32,727 nucleotides of DNA from Gemmatimonadota bacterium (lineage in GTDB: Bacteria > Gemmatimonadota > Gemmatimonadetes > Longimicrobiales > RSA9): the NCBI GenBank assembly GCA_017881445.1, contig JADGQX010000021.1, positions 1-32,727 of the forward strand, written 5' to 3'. The notes under the pieces are model-generated. The model was not told where the DNA came from, ran no database searches, and worked only from the letters and a program-made list of their open reading frames with translations. The translations under genes and the position numbers were made by a program. Of this stretch, positions 12,878-21,529 are shown one piece after another. The number at the start of each line of letters is the position of its first letter. Within the stretch, counting starts at the first letter, position 1.

Positions 12878-13999
12878 CTAGGCGGGAGATCCCCGGGGCG
12901 AAGCCGTCCCGGGCTCCTCCTCCGGCGCCGCGTCCGCCGAGAGGGGCGAGGGCTCCTGCTCGAAGAACCCCGGCGGGATCTTCGGCAGCACCCGGAGGAA
13001 GGCCTCGACCACCGCCGGATCGAAGGCGCTGCCGGCCCCGTCCCGGATGTAGGCCACGGAGTCCGCTACGCTCCAGGCGCCGCGGTAGGGCCGCGGATGC
13101 GTCAGTCCGTCGAAGACGTCCACCACGGCGACGATGCGCGCCATGAGCGGCGTCTCCTCCCCCCGGAGGCTGCCGTAGCCCGTGCCGTCCCAGCGCTCGT
13201 GGTGGTAGCGGGCGATGGTCTCCGCCAGGCGCAGCACCGGCGACTGGCTGCCGGACAGCATCCCGGCGCCAATGGCCGCGTGCGCCTTGATCGAGCGGTA
13301 CTCCTCGGCCGTGAGCTTCCCGGGTTTCAGCAGAATGGTGTCCGAGATGCCGATCTTGCCGATGTCGTGCAGCGGCGCCGCCAGGCGCACCAGCTCGACT
13401 TCGGCCGGACTCTTCCCCAGGGAAGCCGCGAGCATGGCCGCCACGTCGCCCACTCGCTGCGCGTGCCGGCCCGTGTCGTAATCGCGGTACTCGGCTGCCC
13501 GGGCCAGCCGCTCCAACGTCTCCAGGTGCGCGTGCTCCAGCTGCGCCGTGCGCTCGACGACCTTCTCCTCCAGCACGTGCTTCTGCTCCTGCAGCGCCAC
13601 GTGCAGCATCCGCGTTTCCAGCAGATTGCGGATGCGCAGCAGGATCTCGTCGGCCTCCAGCGGCTTGGTCAGGAAGTCCCGGGCGCCACTGGACAGCGCG
13701 CGCCGCCGGGCGGCGGGCGTGATGTCGCCCGTCAGCACCAGGACCGGAACGTAAGCATCCGCGGCGATGCGGCCGCGAATCCTCTCCAGTAGCGTGAATC
13801 CGTCCACGTACGGCATGTGCAAGTCCAGCAGCACCAGGTCCGGCGCGAACTCGTCGAATGCCGGCAGCGCCTGGCGGGCATCGGTCTCGACCCGGACGTT
13901 CGGATAGCCGGCCCGGCTCAGGATGCGCGCCACCAGGCGGACGTTTTCGGCCTCGTCGTCCACGACCAGGATTCGCGACTGGTCGATCGTAGCGGGCAT
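12878..13999 (-). CDS. Receiver/HD-GYP response regulator (first paralogue)
   Basis: A 373-residue protein. The receiver domain (about 8-125) has the acidic pair D14-D15, phospho-acceptor D59, T90 and K112. A coiled helix (130-165) leads to an HD-GYP domain with H179, H211-D212, K215, H240, H266-H267 and D294, the expected metal and catalytic set for cyclic-di-GMP hydrolysis. The GYP signature itself is altered to GYG (274-276) and the usual Gly-Leu pair after it is missing. The C-terminal ~40 residues are acidic and Pro-rich. GGAGG precedes the ATG. It is the last gene of the kinase operon and is clearly paralogous to its upstream neighbour. Confidence 0.93.
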   Translation of the reverse strand: MPATIDQSRILVVDDEAENVRLVARILSRAGYPNVRVETDARQALPAFDEFAPDLVLLDLHMPYVDGFTLLERIRGRIAADAYVPVLVLTGDITPAARRRALSSGARDFLTKPLEADEILLRIRNLLETRMLHVALQEQKHVLEEKVVERTAQLEHAHLETLERLARAAEYRDYDTGRHAQRVGDVAAMLAASLGKSPAEVELVRLAAPLHDIGKIGISDTILLKPGKLTAEEYRSIKAHAAIGAGMLSGSQSPVLRLAETIARYHHERWDGTGYGSLRGEETPLMARIVAVVDVFDGLTHPRPYRGAWSVADSVAYIRDGAGSAFDPAVVEAFLRVLPKIPPGFFEQEPSPLSADAAPEEEPGTASPRGSPA

Positions 14000-14046
14000 G
14001 GCCTCCTCCAGGCTCGTCGCGACAGGTCAGGCTGCGCGCGGACCCA

Positions 14047-15171
14047 TCAAATCGTACCGCCGCCGTGCGGCCCGCCGACCACTGCCAGCGGTTCGGGCAC
14101 GGCGCGCGGCGGCTCTGCGGGGTCGGAGGTGCAGGACTCCTCCGACAGGTGCGCTAGTACACGGGTGAACGCCGATACGACGTCCGGGTCGAAGGAAAGA
14201 CCGGCCTCCTTGCGGATGTGTTTCGCCGCGTCCTCCAACGGCCAGGCCTCGCGGTACGGACGCCGGTGCGTGAGCGCGTCGAAGACATCGGCGACGGCGA
14301 CGATGCGCGCGGCCGGGGACGTGTGCTCACCCTCCATGTGGGCGTAGCCGGCGCCGTCCCAGCGCTCGTGGTGGTACAGGGCGATCTCCTCCGCGAGCTG
14401 CAGCAGCGGTGAGCGGCTACCCGAGAGCATGCCGGCGCCGATGACCGTGTGGGCCTTCATCGCCTCGAACTCCTCCGGCGTGAGCCGTCCCGGCTTGAGC
14501 AGGAGGGCGTCGGAGATGCCGATCTTGCCGATGTCGTGCAGGGGGGCCGCCTGGCGGATCAGCGCCAGGCGCTCGGCGCTCCAGCCGAGCTCGCCGGCCA
14601 GCAGGCGGGCGAGCTCACCCACGCGTTGGGCGTGCCTGCCCGTGTCGTAGTCGCGGTACTGCGCGGCGCGGGAGAGCCGCTCCAGGATCTCGAGGCGGGC
14701 GAGGTCGAGGTCCTGGGTCCGCTCCGCGACCTTCTCCTCCAGCACGTGCATCTGCCCCTGCAGCTGCAGGTGCAGGAAGCGCGTCTCAAGGAGGTTGTGG
14801 ATGCGGAGCAGGACCTCGGTAGCGTCCAGCGGCTTGGTCAGGAAGTCCTTGGCCCCGCCCGAGAGCGCGCGTTCCCTGGCCGCCGCGGTGATGTCGGCCG
14901 TGAGAACGAGGATGGGCAGGTACTCGTCGGTCGCGATGCGCGGCTGCAGCTGCTCCATGACGGCAAAGCCGTCGATGTAAGGCATGCGCAGGTCCAGCAG
15001 GACGAGGTCGGGGCGCGCCTCCTGGAAGAGCTGGAGCACACAGCGCGCGTCCGTCGTGCTGGCGACGTTCGTGTAGCCGCCTCGCTGGAGCACCCGCTCC
15101 AGCAAGAGCACGTTCGCGGGCTCGTCGTCGACGACGAGGATGCGTGCCTGCTGAAGAACCGGAGCCGGCAT
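14047..15171 (-). CDS. Receiver/HD-GYP response regulator (second paralogue)
   Basis: A 374-residue protein with the same layout as the neighbouring regulator: receiver with D15-D16, D60, T91 and K113, a coiled linker, then an HD-GYP domain with H180, H212-D213, H241, H267-H268 and D295. The GYP signature reads GYA (275-277). Its ATG directly abuts the kinase stop codon (TAG then ATG), with AGGAGG inside the last kinase codons, so translation is probably coupled. Long identical runs with the downstream paralogue (for example LHDIGKIGIS) show a tandem duplication. It is expected to receive phosphate from the hybrid kinase; output as a phosphodiesterase is likely but not certain. Confidence 0.93.
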   Translation of the reverse strand: MPAPVLQQARILVVDDEPANVLLLERVLQRGGYTNVASTTDARCVLQLFQEARPDLVLLDLRMPYIDGFAVMEQLQPRIATDEYLPILVLTADITAAARERALSGGAKDFLTKPLDATEVLLRIHNLLETRFLHLQLQGQMHVLEEKVAERTQDLDLARLEILERLSRAAQYRDYDTGRHAQRVGELARLLAGELGWSAERLALIRQAAPLHDIGKIGISDALLLKPGRLTPEEFEAMKAHTVIGAGMLSGSRSPLLQLAEEIALYHHERWDGAGYAHMEGEHTSPAARIVAVADVFDALTHRRPYREAWPLEDAAKHIRKEAGLSFDPDVVSAFTRVLAHLSEESCTSDPAEPPRAVPEPLAVVGGPHGGGTI

Positions 15172-17115
15172 CTAGGCCTCCTGCCGCTGGAGCAGCATCG
15201 CGTCCAGCACCTCGAGAAAACGCTTGACGTCGAGCGGTTTCGTGAGATAGTCACGCGCCCCGCCCTGGAGCAGCCGCTGGATCTGACCGGGGGTGGCGTC
15301 GGCGCTGATCACCACGACCGGGATGTGCCGCAGCGCCGGGTCCTGCCGCAGCGCCTCCAGCACATCGCTGCCGTGCATGTCGGGCAGGTCCAGATCGAGC
15401 AGGATCAGATCGGGATGGTGCTGGCCGGCCAGCTCCAGCCCGAGGTGCCCCTGCATGGCCGCCAGCAGCCTGACGCCCGGGCGACCGGCGAGGATTCTCT
15501 CCATGAGCTTGAAGTTGGAGATATTGTCCTCGACATACAGGATGGTCCGCCCCGGACCGCCTGCTACCACCCTCTCTTCGGCGCTTTCCGTGAGCTCGAG
15601 CGCGTCCAGCCGCTGATCGGGATCGTCGGTCAGCACGAAGCTGATGGTGAACTCGCTGCCCACCCCGACGCGGGATCGGACCTGGATGCGCCCGCCCATG
15701 GCTTCCACGAGCCGGCGGGAGAGGGCCAGGCCGAGCCCGGTCCCCTCGACGGGCGTGTCGTCCGCGCCCAGCCGCTCGAAGGGCGTGAACAGGTCGTCGA
15801 GCCGCTCCGCCGGGATGCCTATGCCCGTGTCGGCGACGGTCAGCTCGAGCATCTCGCTCGCGACCGCGGCCACGAGCGTGATGCGACCCCCGTCGCGGTT
15901 GTACTTGACTGCATTCGAAAGCAGGTTCAGCAGCACCTGCTTGAGGCGCTGCCGGTCGGCGATGACGTGGTGGGGCACGGCCGTGGCGGCCGAGATGTCG
16001 AGAACCAGCGAGCGCTGCTGCACCAGCGGCCGGACCAGGTCGCACGCTTCCTGGACGAGCTCGTCCAGCCGCACAGGTTCGGGCGACAACGAGATCCGTC
16101 CCGCCTCGATGCGGGCGATGTCCAGCACCTCGTTGATCAGGTCGAGCAGGTGCCGCCCGGCCTTCAGGATCTGCTCCACGCTCTCCCGCTGCTCCACGGG
16201 CAGCGGGTCCATTTCCAGCAGCTGGCCGAAGCCCAGGATGCCGTTCAGCGGCGTGCGCAGCTCGTGGCTCATCCGGGAGAGGAAGTCGCTCTTGGCGTGG
16301 TTCGCCGTCTCGGCGGCCTCCTTGGCCTGCGTCAGGGCTTCCTGCACCCGCTTGCGGTCGCTGATGTCGCGCACGATGCCGGTGTATCCGTGGGCGCCAT
16401 CCACCGCGAACTCGCCAAATGAGAGCTCCACGGGGATGCGCTGCCCGCTCCGGTGCAGGCCGGTCAGCTCCGCCGCGCCCCGCCCCTCGCTCAGCAGCCC
16501 ACCGGGCGTCGACCCGTCGCCGGCCATGTCGGGAAGCAGGCTCCGCAGCGGCCGGCCCACCATCTCCTCGATCTCATAACCGAAAATGGAGCGCGCCGCC
16601 GGGTTCGCGTAGCGCACGACGCCGGCATCGTCGATGGTGAAGATCGCTTCCGAGGCGCTTTCCGCGACGATGCGATAGCGCTCCTCCGTCTCGCGGCGGG
16701 CGCGCTCCTCCCGCTTGCGGGCCTCGATCTCGCGCCGTATCTGCTCGGCCACGTCGCGCAGACCGCCCAGCACCGCGCCCAGCACCAGCACCAGCACCGC
16801 GCTCTGCAGGGTGCCGGGCCGCTCCAGGATCGGCAGCGGTGCCTCGCCCAGCGCGAGCAGCAGCAGGCCGTTCAGCGGGAAGCTGAGCGCGGCCGTGATC
16901 ACGCCCGGCCAGAAGCCGAGCAGCCAGCTGACGGCCAGCACGAGCGCGGGCGTCAGCTCCAGCACGTCCAGCCCCGCGAGGTGGTAAAGGGCCACGAAGA
17001 GACCGACGTAGACCACGAGCGAGGCCGCCGCGACGGCCAGGCGCGCGACATCCGACTGCGGACCGAACGAGGTGACCGCCCGGGCGCTCCATCGCAGGAT
17101 CACAGGTGTGCGCAT
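15172..17115 (-). CDS. Membrane hybrid sensor histidine kinase with PAS and receiver
   Basis: A 647-residue protein. The N-terminal ~120 residues have several hydrophobic segments and no large periplasmic loop, suggesting sensing in or near the membrane. A PAS domain follows (ERYRIVAESASEAIFTIDD through YTGIVRDISDRKR). Then come the dimerisation/phosphorylation helix FLSRMSHELRTPLNGILGF, an ATPase domain with NLLSNAVKYN, DTGIGIP and GTGLGLALSRR, and a C-terminal receiver with DLILLDLDLPD and a KP dipeptide. Start ATG 17115 is chosen because the membrane region begins soon after; its ribosome binding site is weak, and the frame is open further upstream. Phosphate could pass from His to its own receiver or to the two HD-GYP regulators encoded downstream. 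Confidence 0.92.
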   Translation of the reverse strand: MRTPVILRWSARAVTSFGPQSDVARLAVAAASLVVYVGLFVALYHLAGLDVLELTPALVLAVSWLLGFWPGVITAALSFPLNGLLLLALGEAPLPILERPGTLQSAVLVLVLGAVLGGLRDVAEQIRREIEARKREERARRETEERYRIVAESASEAIFTIDDAGVVRYANPAARSIFGYEIEEMVGRPLRSLLPDMAGDGSTPGGLLSEGRGAAELTGLHRSGQRIPVELSFGEFAVDGAHGYTGIVRDISDRKRVQEALTQAKEAAETANHAKSDFLSRMSHELRTPLNGILGFGQLLEMDPLPVEQRESVEQILKAGRHLLDLINEVLDIARIEAGRISLSPEPVRLDELVQEACDLVRPLVQQRSLVLDISAATAVPHHVIADRQRLKQVLLNLLSNAVKYNRDGGRITLVAAVASEMLELTVADTGIGIPAERLDDLFTPFERLGADDTPVEGTGLGLALSRRLVEAMGGRIQVRSRVGVGSEFTISFVLTDDPDQRLDALELTESAEERVVAGGPGRTILYVEDNISNFKLMERILAGRPGVRLLAAMQGHLGLELAGQHHPDLILLDLDLPDMHGSDVLEALRQDPALRHIPVVVISADATPGQIQRLLQGGARDYLTKPLDVKRFLEVLDAMLLQRQEA

Positions 17116-17180
17116 TGCCGTTTCGCTATCCGGAACAGACCGCTGCGGGGTCGGGAGTGCTGCCGTGGCTGCTGATCGTC

Positions 17181-17206
17181 GGGATCCCGCCGCGGGCGGG
17201 AGTCCC
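17181..17206. other. Hairpin in the kinase/dehydrogenase divergent intergenic region
   Basis: TCCCGCC (17185-17191) pairs with GGCGGGA (17195-17201), extended by GGG/CCC across a small internal loop. It has no T-run on either strand. The 226-bp region between the divergent starts shows no clear -35/-10 pair and no short gene. Confidence 0.4.
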
Positions 17207-17341
17207 GGGAGGAATTGAAACGCCGACTGCATGAAGGCTACGCGTGCGAGGGACTCTGCGGCAAGAGTCGCGGCCGCCGTTGACGACTTCCGGAGACGAG
17301 CCCAGATTGCCCTCCCGCCTGAAGCAAACGGGGGAAAGGCC

Positions 17342-18652
17342 ATGCAATCACTTCGGTCCCGCCGGCTGCCGGCTCCGGTCGCCTGCATACTCGCCGCAGG
17401 CCTTCTGACCGGCGCCGACGCACGGCTCTCGCCCGATCCGGTGTCGCGGACGGCGCATTCGGCGCCGCGCTGCGCGCCCGACGGCGGCGGAATCCGCCTC
17501 GCCCGCGGGCTCTGCGCCGTCGTCGTCGGGGAGCAGCCCGGAGCACGCCACATCGCCGTCGCCGCCAACGGCGACCTCTTCCTCGCGCTGACCAGCACGC
17601 AGCGCGCACCGGGCGGCGTGGTCGCGCTCCGGGACGAGAAGGGCGACGGCCACGCCGAGCCCTCCCGGCGCTTCGGCCCCGATGGCGGCACCGGCATCGC
17701 CCTCCGGGCCGGGTACCTCTACTTCGCGCTCAACGACGCCGTGCTGCGCTGGAAGCTGCCCGCTGGCCGGCTCGAGCCGGCGGGAGCGCCCGATACGATC
17801 GTCGAGGGACTACCTGCCACCGGAAACCATACCGCCAAGACCATCGCCCTGGACGACCAGGGCAACCTGTACGTCAACGTCGGCTCGTTCACCAACTCCT
17901 GCCAGCAGGCCGATCGCATGCTGGAGTCGCCCGGCGCGGACCCCTGCACCGAGCTCGAGACCCGCGCCGGCATCTGGCGTTTCGACGCCGGCCGGCTGCA
18001 CCAGACCCAGCGGGATGGCAGCCACTTCGCCACCGGGATCCGCAACTCGGTGGCGATCACCGTGGACCCCCGCGGACGCCTCTGGGTGATGCAGCACGGG
18101 CGCGATCAGCTCTTCCAGAACTGGCCCCGCCTCTACGACTCGCGCCAGGGAGCCGAGTTGCCGGCGGAGGAGCTGCTCCAGGTGAAGAAGGGCGACGATT
18201 TCGGCTGGCCCTACTGCTACTATGACGGCGCCAAGCACCGCCTCGTCCTCGCGCCCGAGTACGGCGGCGACGGCGTGAAGGTCGGGCGCTGCGCCGGCAA
18301 GAAGGGGCCGGTCTACGCCTTTCCCGGCCACTGGGCGCCCGAGGCCATCGTCTTCAACACCGGCAGCGCCCTCCCCGGCTTCGGCGCCGGCATCTTCATC
18401 TCCTTCCACGGCTCCTGGAACCGCGCCCCCGAGCCGCAGGCCGACGGCCGCGTCGTCTTCCTGCCGCTGCGCGGGGACACGCCCGGCACACCCCTCACGG
18501 TAGCCGATGGCTTCGGCGGCCCCGGCTTCGCCAGCGGCGGCGCGCGCTACCGCCCCATGGGCCTCGCCCTCGGCCCCGACGGCTCGCTCTACATCGCTTC
18601 GGACCAGGGCGGCAGGATCTGGCGCATCATCCGGGAGGCCGCCGCCCGCTGA
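17342..18652 (+). CDS. PQQ-dependent sugar/sorbosone dehydrogenase family protein, secreted
   Basis: A 436-residue protein of the glucose/sorbosone dehydrogenase beta-propeller family. A signal peptide covers about 1-28 (RRLPAPVACILAAGLL, with a possible ADA cleavage site). Family hallmarks are HIAVAANGDLFLAL, IRNSVAITVDPRGRLWVMQHGRDQL, GDDFGWPYCYYDG, ISFHGSWNR and a closing MGLALGPDGSLYIASDQGGRIWRI. Such proteins oxidise sugars or related aldoses in the periplasm with bound PQQ, though many relatives are uncharacterised. Extra cysteines (CYYDG, GRCAGK, NSCQQ, DPCTE) suggest disulfides. ATG 17342 is chosen for the signal peptide and the GGGGGAAAGG just upstream; an ATG at 17231 would place the signal internally. 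No PQQ synthesis genes are present in the window. Confidence 0.85.
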   Translation: MQSLRSRRLPAPVACILAAGLLTGADARLSPDPVSRTAHSAPRCAPDGGGIRLARGLCAVVVGEQPGARHIAVAANGDLFLALTSTQRAPGGVVALRDEKGDGHAEPSRRFGPDGGTGIALRAGYLYFALNDAVLRWKLPAGRLEPAGAPDTIVEGLPATGNHTAKTIALDDQGNLYVNVGSFTNSCQQADRMLESPGADPCTELETRAGIWRFDAGRLHQTQRDGSHFATGIRNSVAITVDPRGRLWVMQHGRDQLFQNWPRLYDSRQGAELPAEELLQVKKGDDFGWPYCYYDGAKHRLVLAPEYGGDGVKVGRCAGKKGPVYAFPGHWAPEAIVFNTGSALPGFGAGIFISFHGSWNRAPEPQADGRVVFLPLRGDTPGTPLTVADGFGGPGFASGGARYRPMGLALGPDGSLYIASDQGGRIWRIIREAAAR

Positions 18653-18721
18653 CGCGCCAGCCCGCCTTGGAGCCGCGCCGACGCTGCCCGCCGGGGATTG
18701 GCCGGGCGCCCTGTTTCCAAG

Positions 18722-18751
18722 TTGACACGGCTCCGGTCATGAGCGAGTTTA
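18722..18751 (+). promoter_or_regulatory. Candidate secD promoter with consensus -35
   Basis: TTGACA at 18722-18727 is a perfect -35 hexamer located 88 nt before secD. The sequence 17-18 nt downstream (GAGTTTA) is a poor -10 match, so the assignment rests mainly on the -35 and its position in the 162-bp gap after the dehydrogenase gene. Confidence 0.35.
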
Positions 18752-18814
18752 CCTGCTTGTTCCCAAGCGCGGATTTGCCGCGAAAACCTGGCATCACACG
18801 GAGAAGGCCGCTCC

Positions 18815-20482
18815 ATGTTCGGCACGCTCAAAGGCCGAATCGCGATCATCGTTCTGCTTCTCGTAACCGCCGGTTATTTCCTCTGGCACAACGGCCTGCG
18901 GCTGGGCCTCGACCTTCAGGGCGGGATGCATCTCGCCCTCGAGGTTGCGGACTCCGCCGGGACCCTGACGCCAAAGGCCAAGGCGGAGGCGACGGACCGG
19001 GCGCTGGAGGTGATTCGCAACCGGATCGACCAGTTCGGCGTGCAGGAGCCGCTGGTCCAGAAAGTCGGCTCCGACCGCATCCTGATCGAGCTGGCCGGGA
19101 TTCGCGATCCGGCGCGGGCCAAGGCCATCATCGAGGAGACGGCGTTCCTGCAGTTCCTGCTGGTGCAGCCGCCGGCGGAGTTCGTGAAGGCGCTGCCGCG
19201 GCTGGACCGCGCGGTACTGCTGGCGCTGGGCGGCAAGGCGCCGACCCCGAAAGCCGGCGCGGCGGGACCGAAGCAGAACCCGCAGGCCGCGATGAACCTG
19301 ATCTTCGGCCAGCAGCAGAAGGACTCGGCCAAGAAGGCGGCCCAGGCCGACAGCGCCAAAGCGCGCGGTGACACGGGTGCCGCTGCCCAGGACACGGGGC
19401 TGCTGGCAGCCACGGACACTGCGCTTGCGGACCGGCCCTTCAGCGCCCTGCTCAACCAGGGCAATCAGGAAGGCGAGTTCCTGGTGGCGGAGCAGGACGT
19501 GGCGACCGCGGCCAAGTACCTGGCCCTTCCCGAGGTGCAGCGGTCGATTCCGCGGGGCATCCGGCTCTACTGGGCCGCGAAGCCCGAGGGCAAGGGCGCG
19601 AGCCTGTACCGCGGGCTCTACCTGCTAGCCGACAAGCCGTTCCTGACCGGTGACCTGCTGGAGGATGCGACCGCCGGCCGGGACCAGCAGTACAACTTCA
19701 CGGTGGTTAACTTCCAGCTGTCGCGCCGCGGCGGCCGGGTCTTCAGCGGCATAACCAGCAAGCACATCGGCGACAACATCGCCATCGTGCTGGACAACCA
19801 GGTGTACAGCGCGCCCGTGGTGAAGGGCGAGATCGGGGCGCGGGGCCAGATCGAGATGGGGCAGTCCCCCATGTCGCAGGCCCAGGACCTGGCACTGGTG
19901 CTGCGCGCCGGCGCGCTGCCCGCGCCGCTGCACATCGTCGAGGAGCGCACGATCGGTCCCTCGCTGGGTGCGGACTCGGTGCGGCAGGGCCAGCTCGCGG
20001 GCATCGTCGGCATCATCCTCGTCATCATCCTGATGATCGGCTATTACCGCTTCGCCGGTTTGCTGGCGATCGTCGGCCTGGCCTCCTACGTCCTGGTGGT
20101 GCTGGGCGGGCTGGCCATGTTCAACGCAACGCTGACGGCGCCCGGCATCGCCGGCTTCATCCTGTCGGTGGGGATGGGCGTGGACGGCAACGTGCTGCAG
20201 TTCGAGCGCATCCGGGAGGAGCTGGCCGGAGGCCGAACGATTCGAGCAGGCGTGGAGGCGGGGTTCCAGGAGGCGATGTCGGCCATCATCGACACGCACC
20301 TGACCACGCTGATCACGGCGCTGATCCTCTACTACGTCGGGACGGGCCCGGTGCGCGGCTTCGCCGTCACCCTGTCGGTGGGTATCGTCGCCTCCTTCTT
20401 CTCGTCGGTGTTCGTGACCCGCACGCTGTTCCTGCTCTACATGGAGCGGCGGCGCTCGGCCACGGAACCGCTCAGCATCTGA
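18815..20482 (+). CDS. secD: Protein translocase subunit SecD
   Basis: A 555-residue membrane protein that, with SecF, uses the proton-motive force to pull secreted proteins through SecYEG. It shows the N-terminal membrane segment, the LRLGLDLQGGMHLALEV signature (about 28-44), IRNRIDQFGVQEPLVQ, and the C-terminal membrane core with ERTIGPSLGADSVRQG and VGMGVDGNVLQFERIREE. Between these, roughly residues 130-205 form an Ala/Lys/Gln-rich low-complexity insertion in the periplasmic head. GGAGAAGG is 7 nt from the ATG. secF follows after 16 nt, the usual operon order. Confidence 0.96.
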   Translation: MFGTLKGRIAIIVLLLVTAGYFLWHNGLRLGLDLQGGMHLALEVADSAGTLTPKAKAEATDRALEVIRNRIDQFGVQEPLVQKVGSDRILIELAGIRDPARAKAIIEETAFLQFLLVQPPAEFVKALPRLDRAVLLALGGKAPTPKAGAAGPKQNPQAAMNLIFGQQQKDSAKKAAQADSAKARGDTGAAAQDTGLLAATDTALADRPFSALLNQGNQEGEFLVAEQDVATAAKYLALPEVQRSIPRGIRLYWAAKPEGKGASLYRGLYLLADKPFLTGDLLEDATAGRDQQYNFTVVNFQLSRRGGRVFSGITSKHIGDNIAIVLDNQVYSAPVVKGEIGARGQIEMGQSPMSQAQDLALVLRAGALPAPLHIVEERTIGPSLGADSVRQGQLAGIVGIILVIILMIGYYRFAGLLAIVGLASYVLVVLGGLAMFNATLTAPGIAGFILSVGMGVDGNVLQFERIREELAGGRTIRAGVEAGFQEAMSAIIDTHLTTLITALILYYVGTGPVRGFAVTLSVGIVASFFSSVFVTRTLFLLYMERRRSATEPLSI

Positions 20483-20498
20483 CCGGCAGGACACGACC

Positions 20499-21461
20499 AT
20501 GCGACTCTTCGGCAACGCGCACTTCAAGTTCATCGAGGTCCGCCATATCGCCTACGTCGGCAGCGGCATCGCGCTGCTGCTGGCCATCGCCTTCGGCATC
20601 TTCTGGCACTTCGACAAGGGCGACTGGGTCAACTACGGCGTGGACTTCACCGGCGGCAGCATCGTCCAGGTCCATTTCAGCCAGCCCATGACGGCGGCCC
20701 AGATCCGGGGCGTGGTGGAAGGCGTGGTGCCCGGCACCGAGATCAGCCAGTTCGGCGGAGCGGGCGATTTCGTGATCCGCGCGCCGGAGTTCACGGCGGG
20801 CAAGGCGCAGGCGGTCGATCTGATCAAGCAGGCGCTCGCGCAGAAGTTCGGCGCCGGGTCCTTCACGTCGGGGCGCACGGAGGCGGTGAGCGCCAAGGTC
20901 GGCGGCGAGCTGCAGAGCAAGGCGCTGCTCGCCATCCTCGCCTCCTTCGCCGCCACGCTGGTCTACCTGGCGTTCCGTTTCGAGTGGCGCTATGGCGTGG
21001 CGGCCACGCTGGCCACCGCGCACGACCTGATCTTCGTGCTCGGCTTCATCGCCGCTTTCCGCATCGACGTCTCGCTGACCACGGTGGCCGCGGTGCTGAC
21101 CATCGTCGGCTACTCACTCAACGACACGGTCATCATCTTCGACCGCATCCGCGAGAACGTGCGCAAGGCGGGCCGGCGCGAGGGCTTCATCGAGATCCTC
21201 GACCGCTCCATCAACGAGACGCTGCCGCGGACGATCCTGACCGTAACGACCACGCTGCTCACCCTGTACTCGCTCTTCTTCCTGGGCGGTGAGATCCTGC
21301 GCTCCTTCGCCGAGATCCTCATCGTCGGCATCATGGTCGGGACCTACTCCTCGATCTTCGTGGCCTCGCCCCTGCTCTACGAGATCAACAAGCGCTGGCC
21401 CGTGGTGAAGAAGCCCGGTCAGCGCACGCGTGCCGGCTCGTCACTGCCGGCCAGCGTCTGA
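20499..21461 (+). CDS. secF: Protein translocase subunit SecF
   Basis: A 320-residue partner of SecD. It has the N-terminal membrane helix, the periplasmic entry YGVDFTGGSIVQVHF, and the membrane core with LAFRFEWRYGVAATLATAHD and TIVGYSLNDTVIIFDRIRENVR, then SINETLPRTILTVTTTLLTL, all hallmarks of SecF. GCAGGA sits 7 nt before the ATG. Length and order are normal. A strong hairpin follows the stop codon, and tatD lies beyond it, so secDF and tatD may be only partly cotranscribed. Confidence 0.96.
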   Translation: MRLFGNAHFKFIEVRHIAYVGSGIALLLAIAFGIFWHFDKGDWVNYGVDFTGGSIVQVHFSQPMTAAQIRGVVEGVVPGTEISQFGGAGDFVIRAPEFTAGKAQAVDLIKQALAQKFGAGSFTSGRTEAVSAKVGGELQSKALLAILASFAATLVYLAFRFEWRYGVAATLATAHDLIFVLGFIAAFRIDVSLTTVAAVLTIVGYSLNDTVIIFDRIRENVRKAGRREGFIEILDRSINETLPRTILTVTTTLLTLYSLFFLGGEILRSFAEILIVGIMVGTYSSIFVASPLLYEINKRWPVVKKPGQRTRAGSSLPASV

Positions 21462-21477
21462 CGGCTCTTTCAGGCGA

Positions 21478-21515
21478 CGACGAAGGCCGCTCCGACCCGG
21501 GGCGGCCTTCCGTCG
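21478..21515 (+). terminator. Strong hairpin between secF and tatD
   Basis: CGACG (21478-21482) pairs with CGTCG (21511-21515), and AAGGCCGC (21483-21490) with GCGGCCTT (21502-21509), continuing to a 5-nt loop with a single bulged C. There is no T-run after it, so it may be a weak terminator, an RNA-processing site or a 3'-end stabiliser for secDF. Confidence 0.5.
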
Positions 21516-21529
21516 TTCCAGGACCCGCC

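Noticed and set aside
17116-17341. Cyclic-di-GMP riboswitch before the HD-GYP operon or the dehydrogenase
   Set aside because: I looked for the conserved GEMM core on both strands and found only chance fragments.
18653-18720. Terminator after the PQQ-type dehydrogenase
   Set aside because: GCCC/GGGC pairing is short and interrupted, and only a weak T-run follows; not enough to call.
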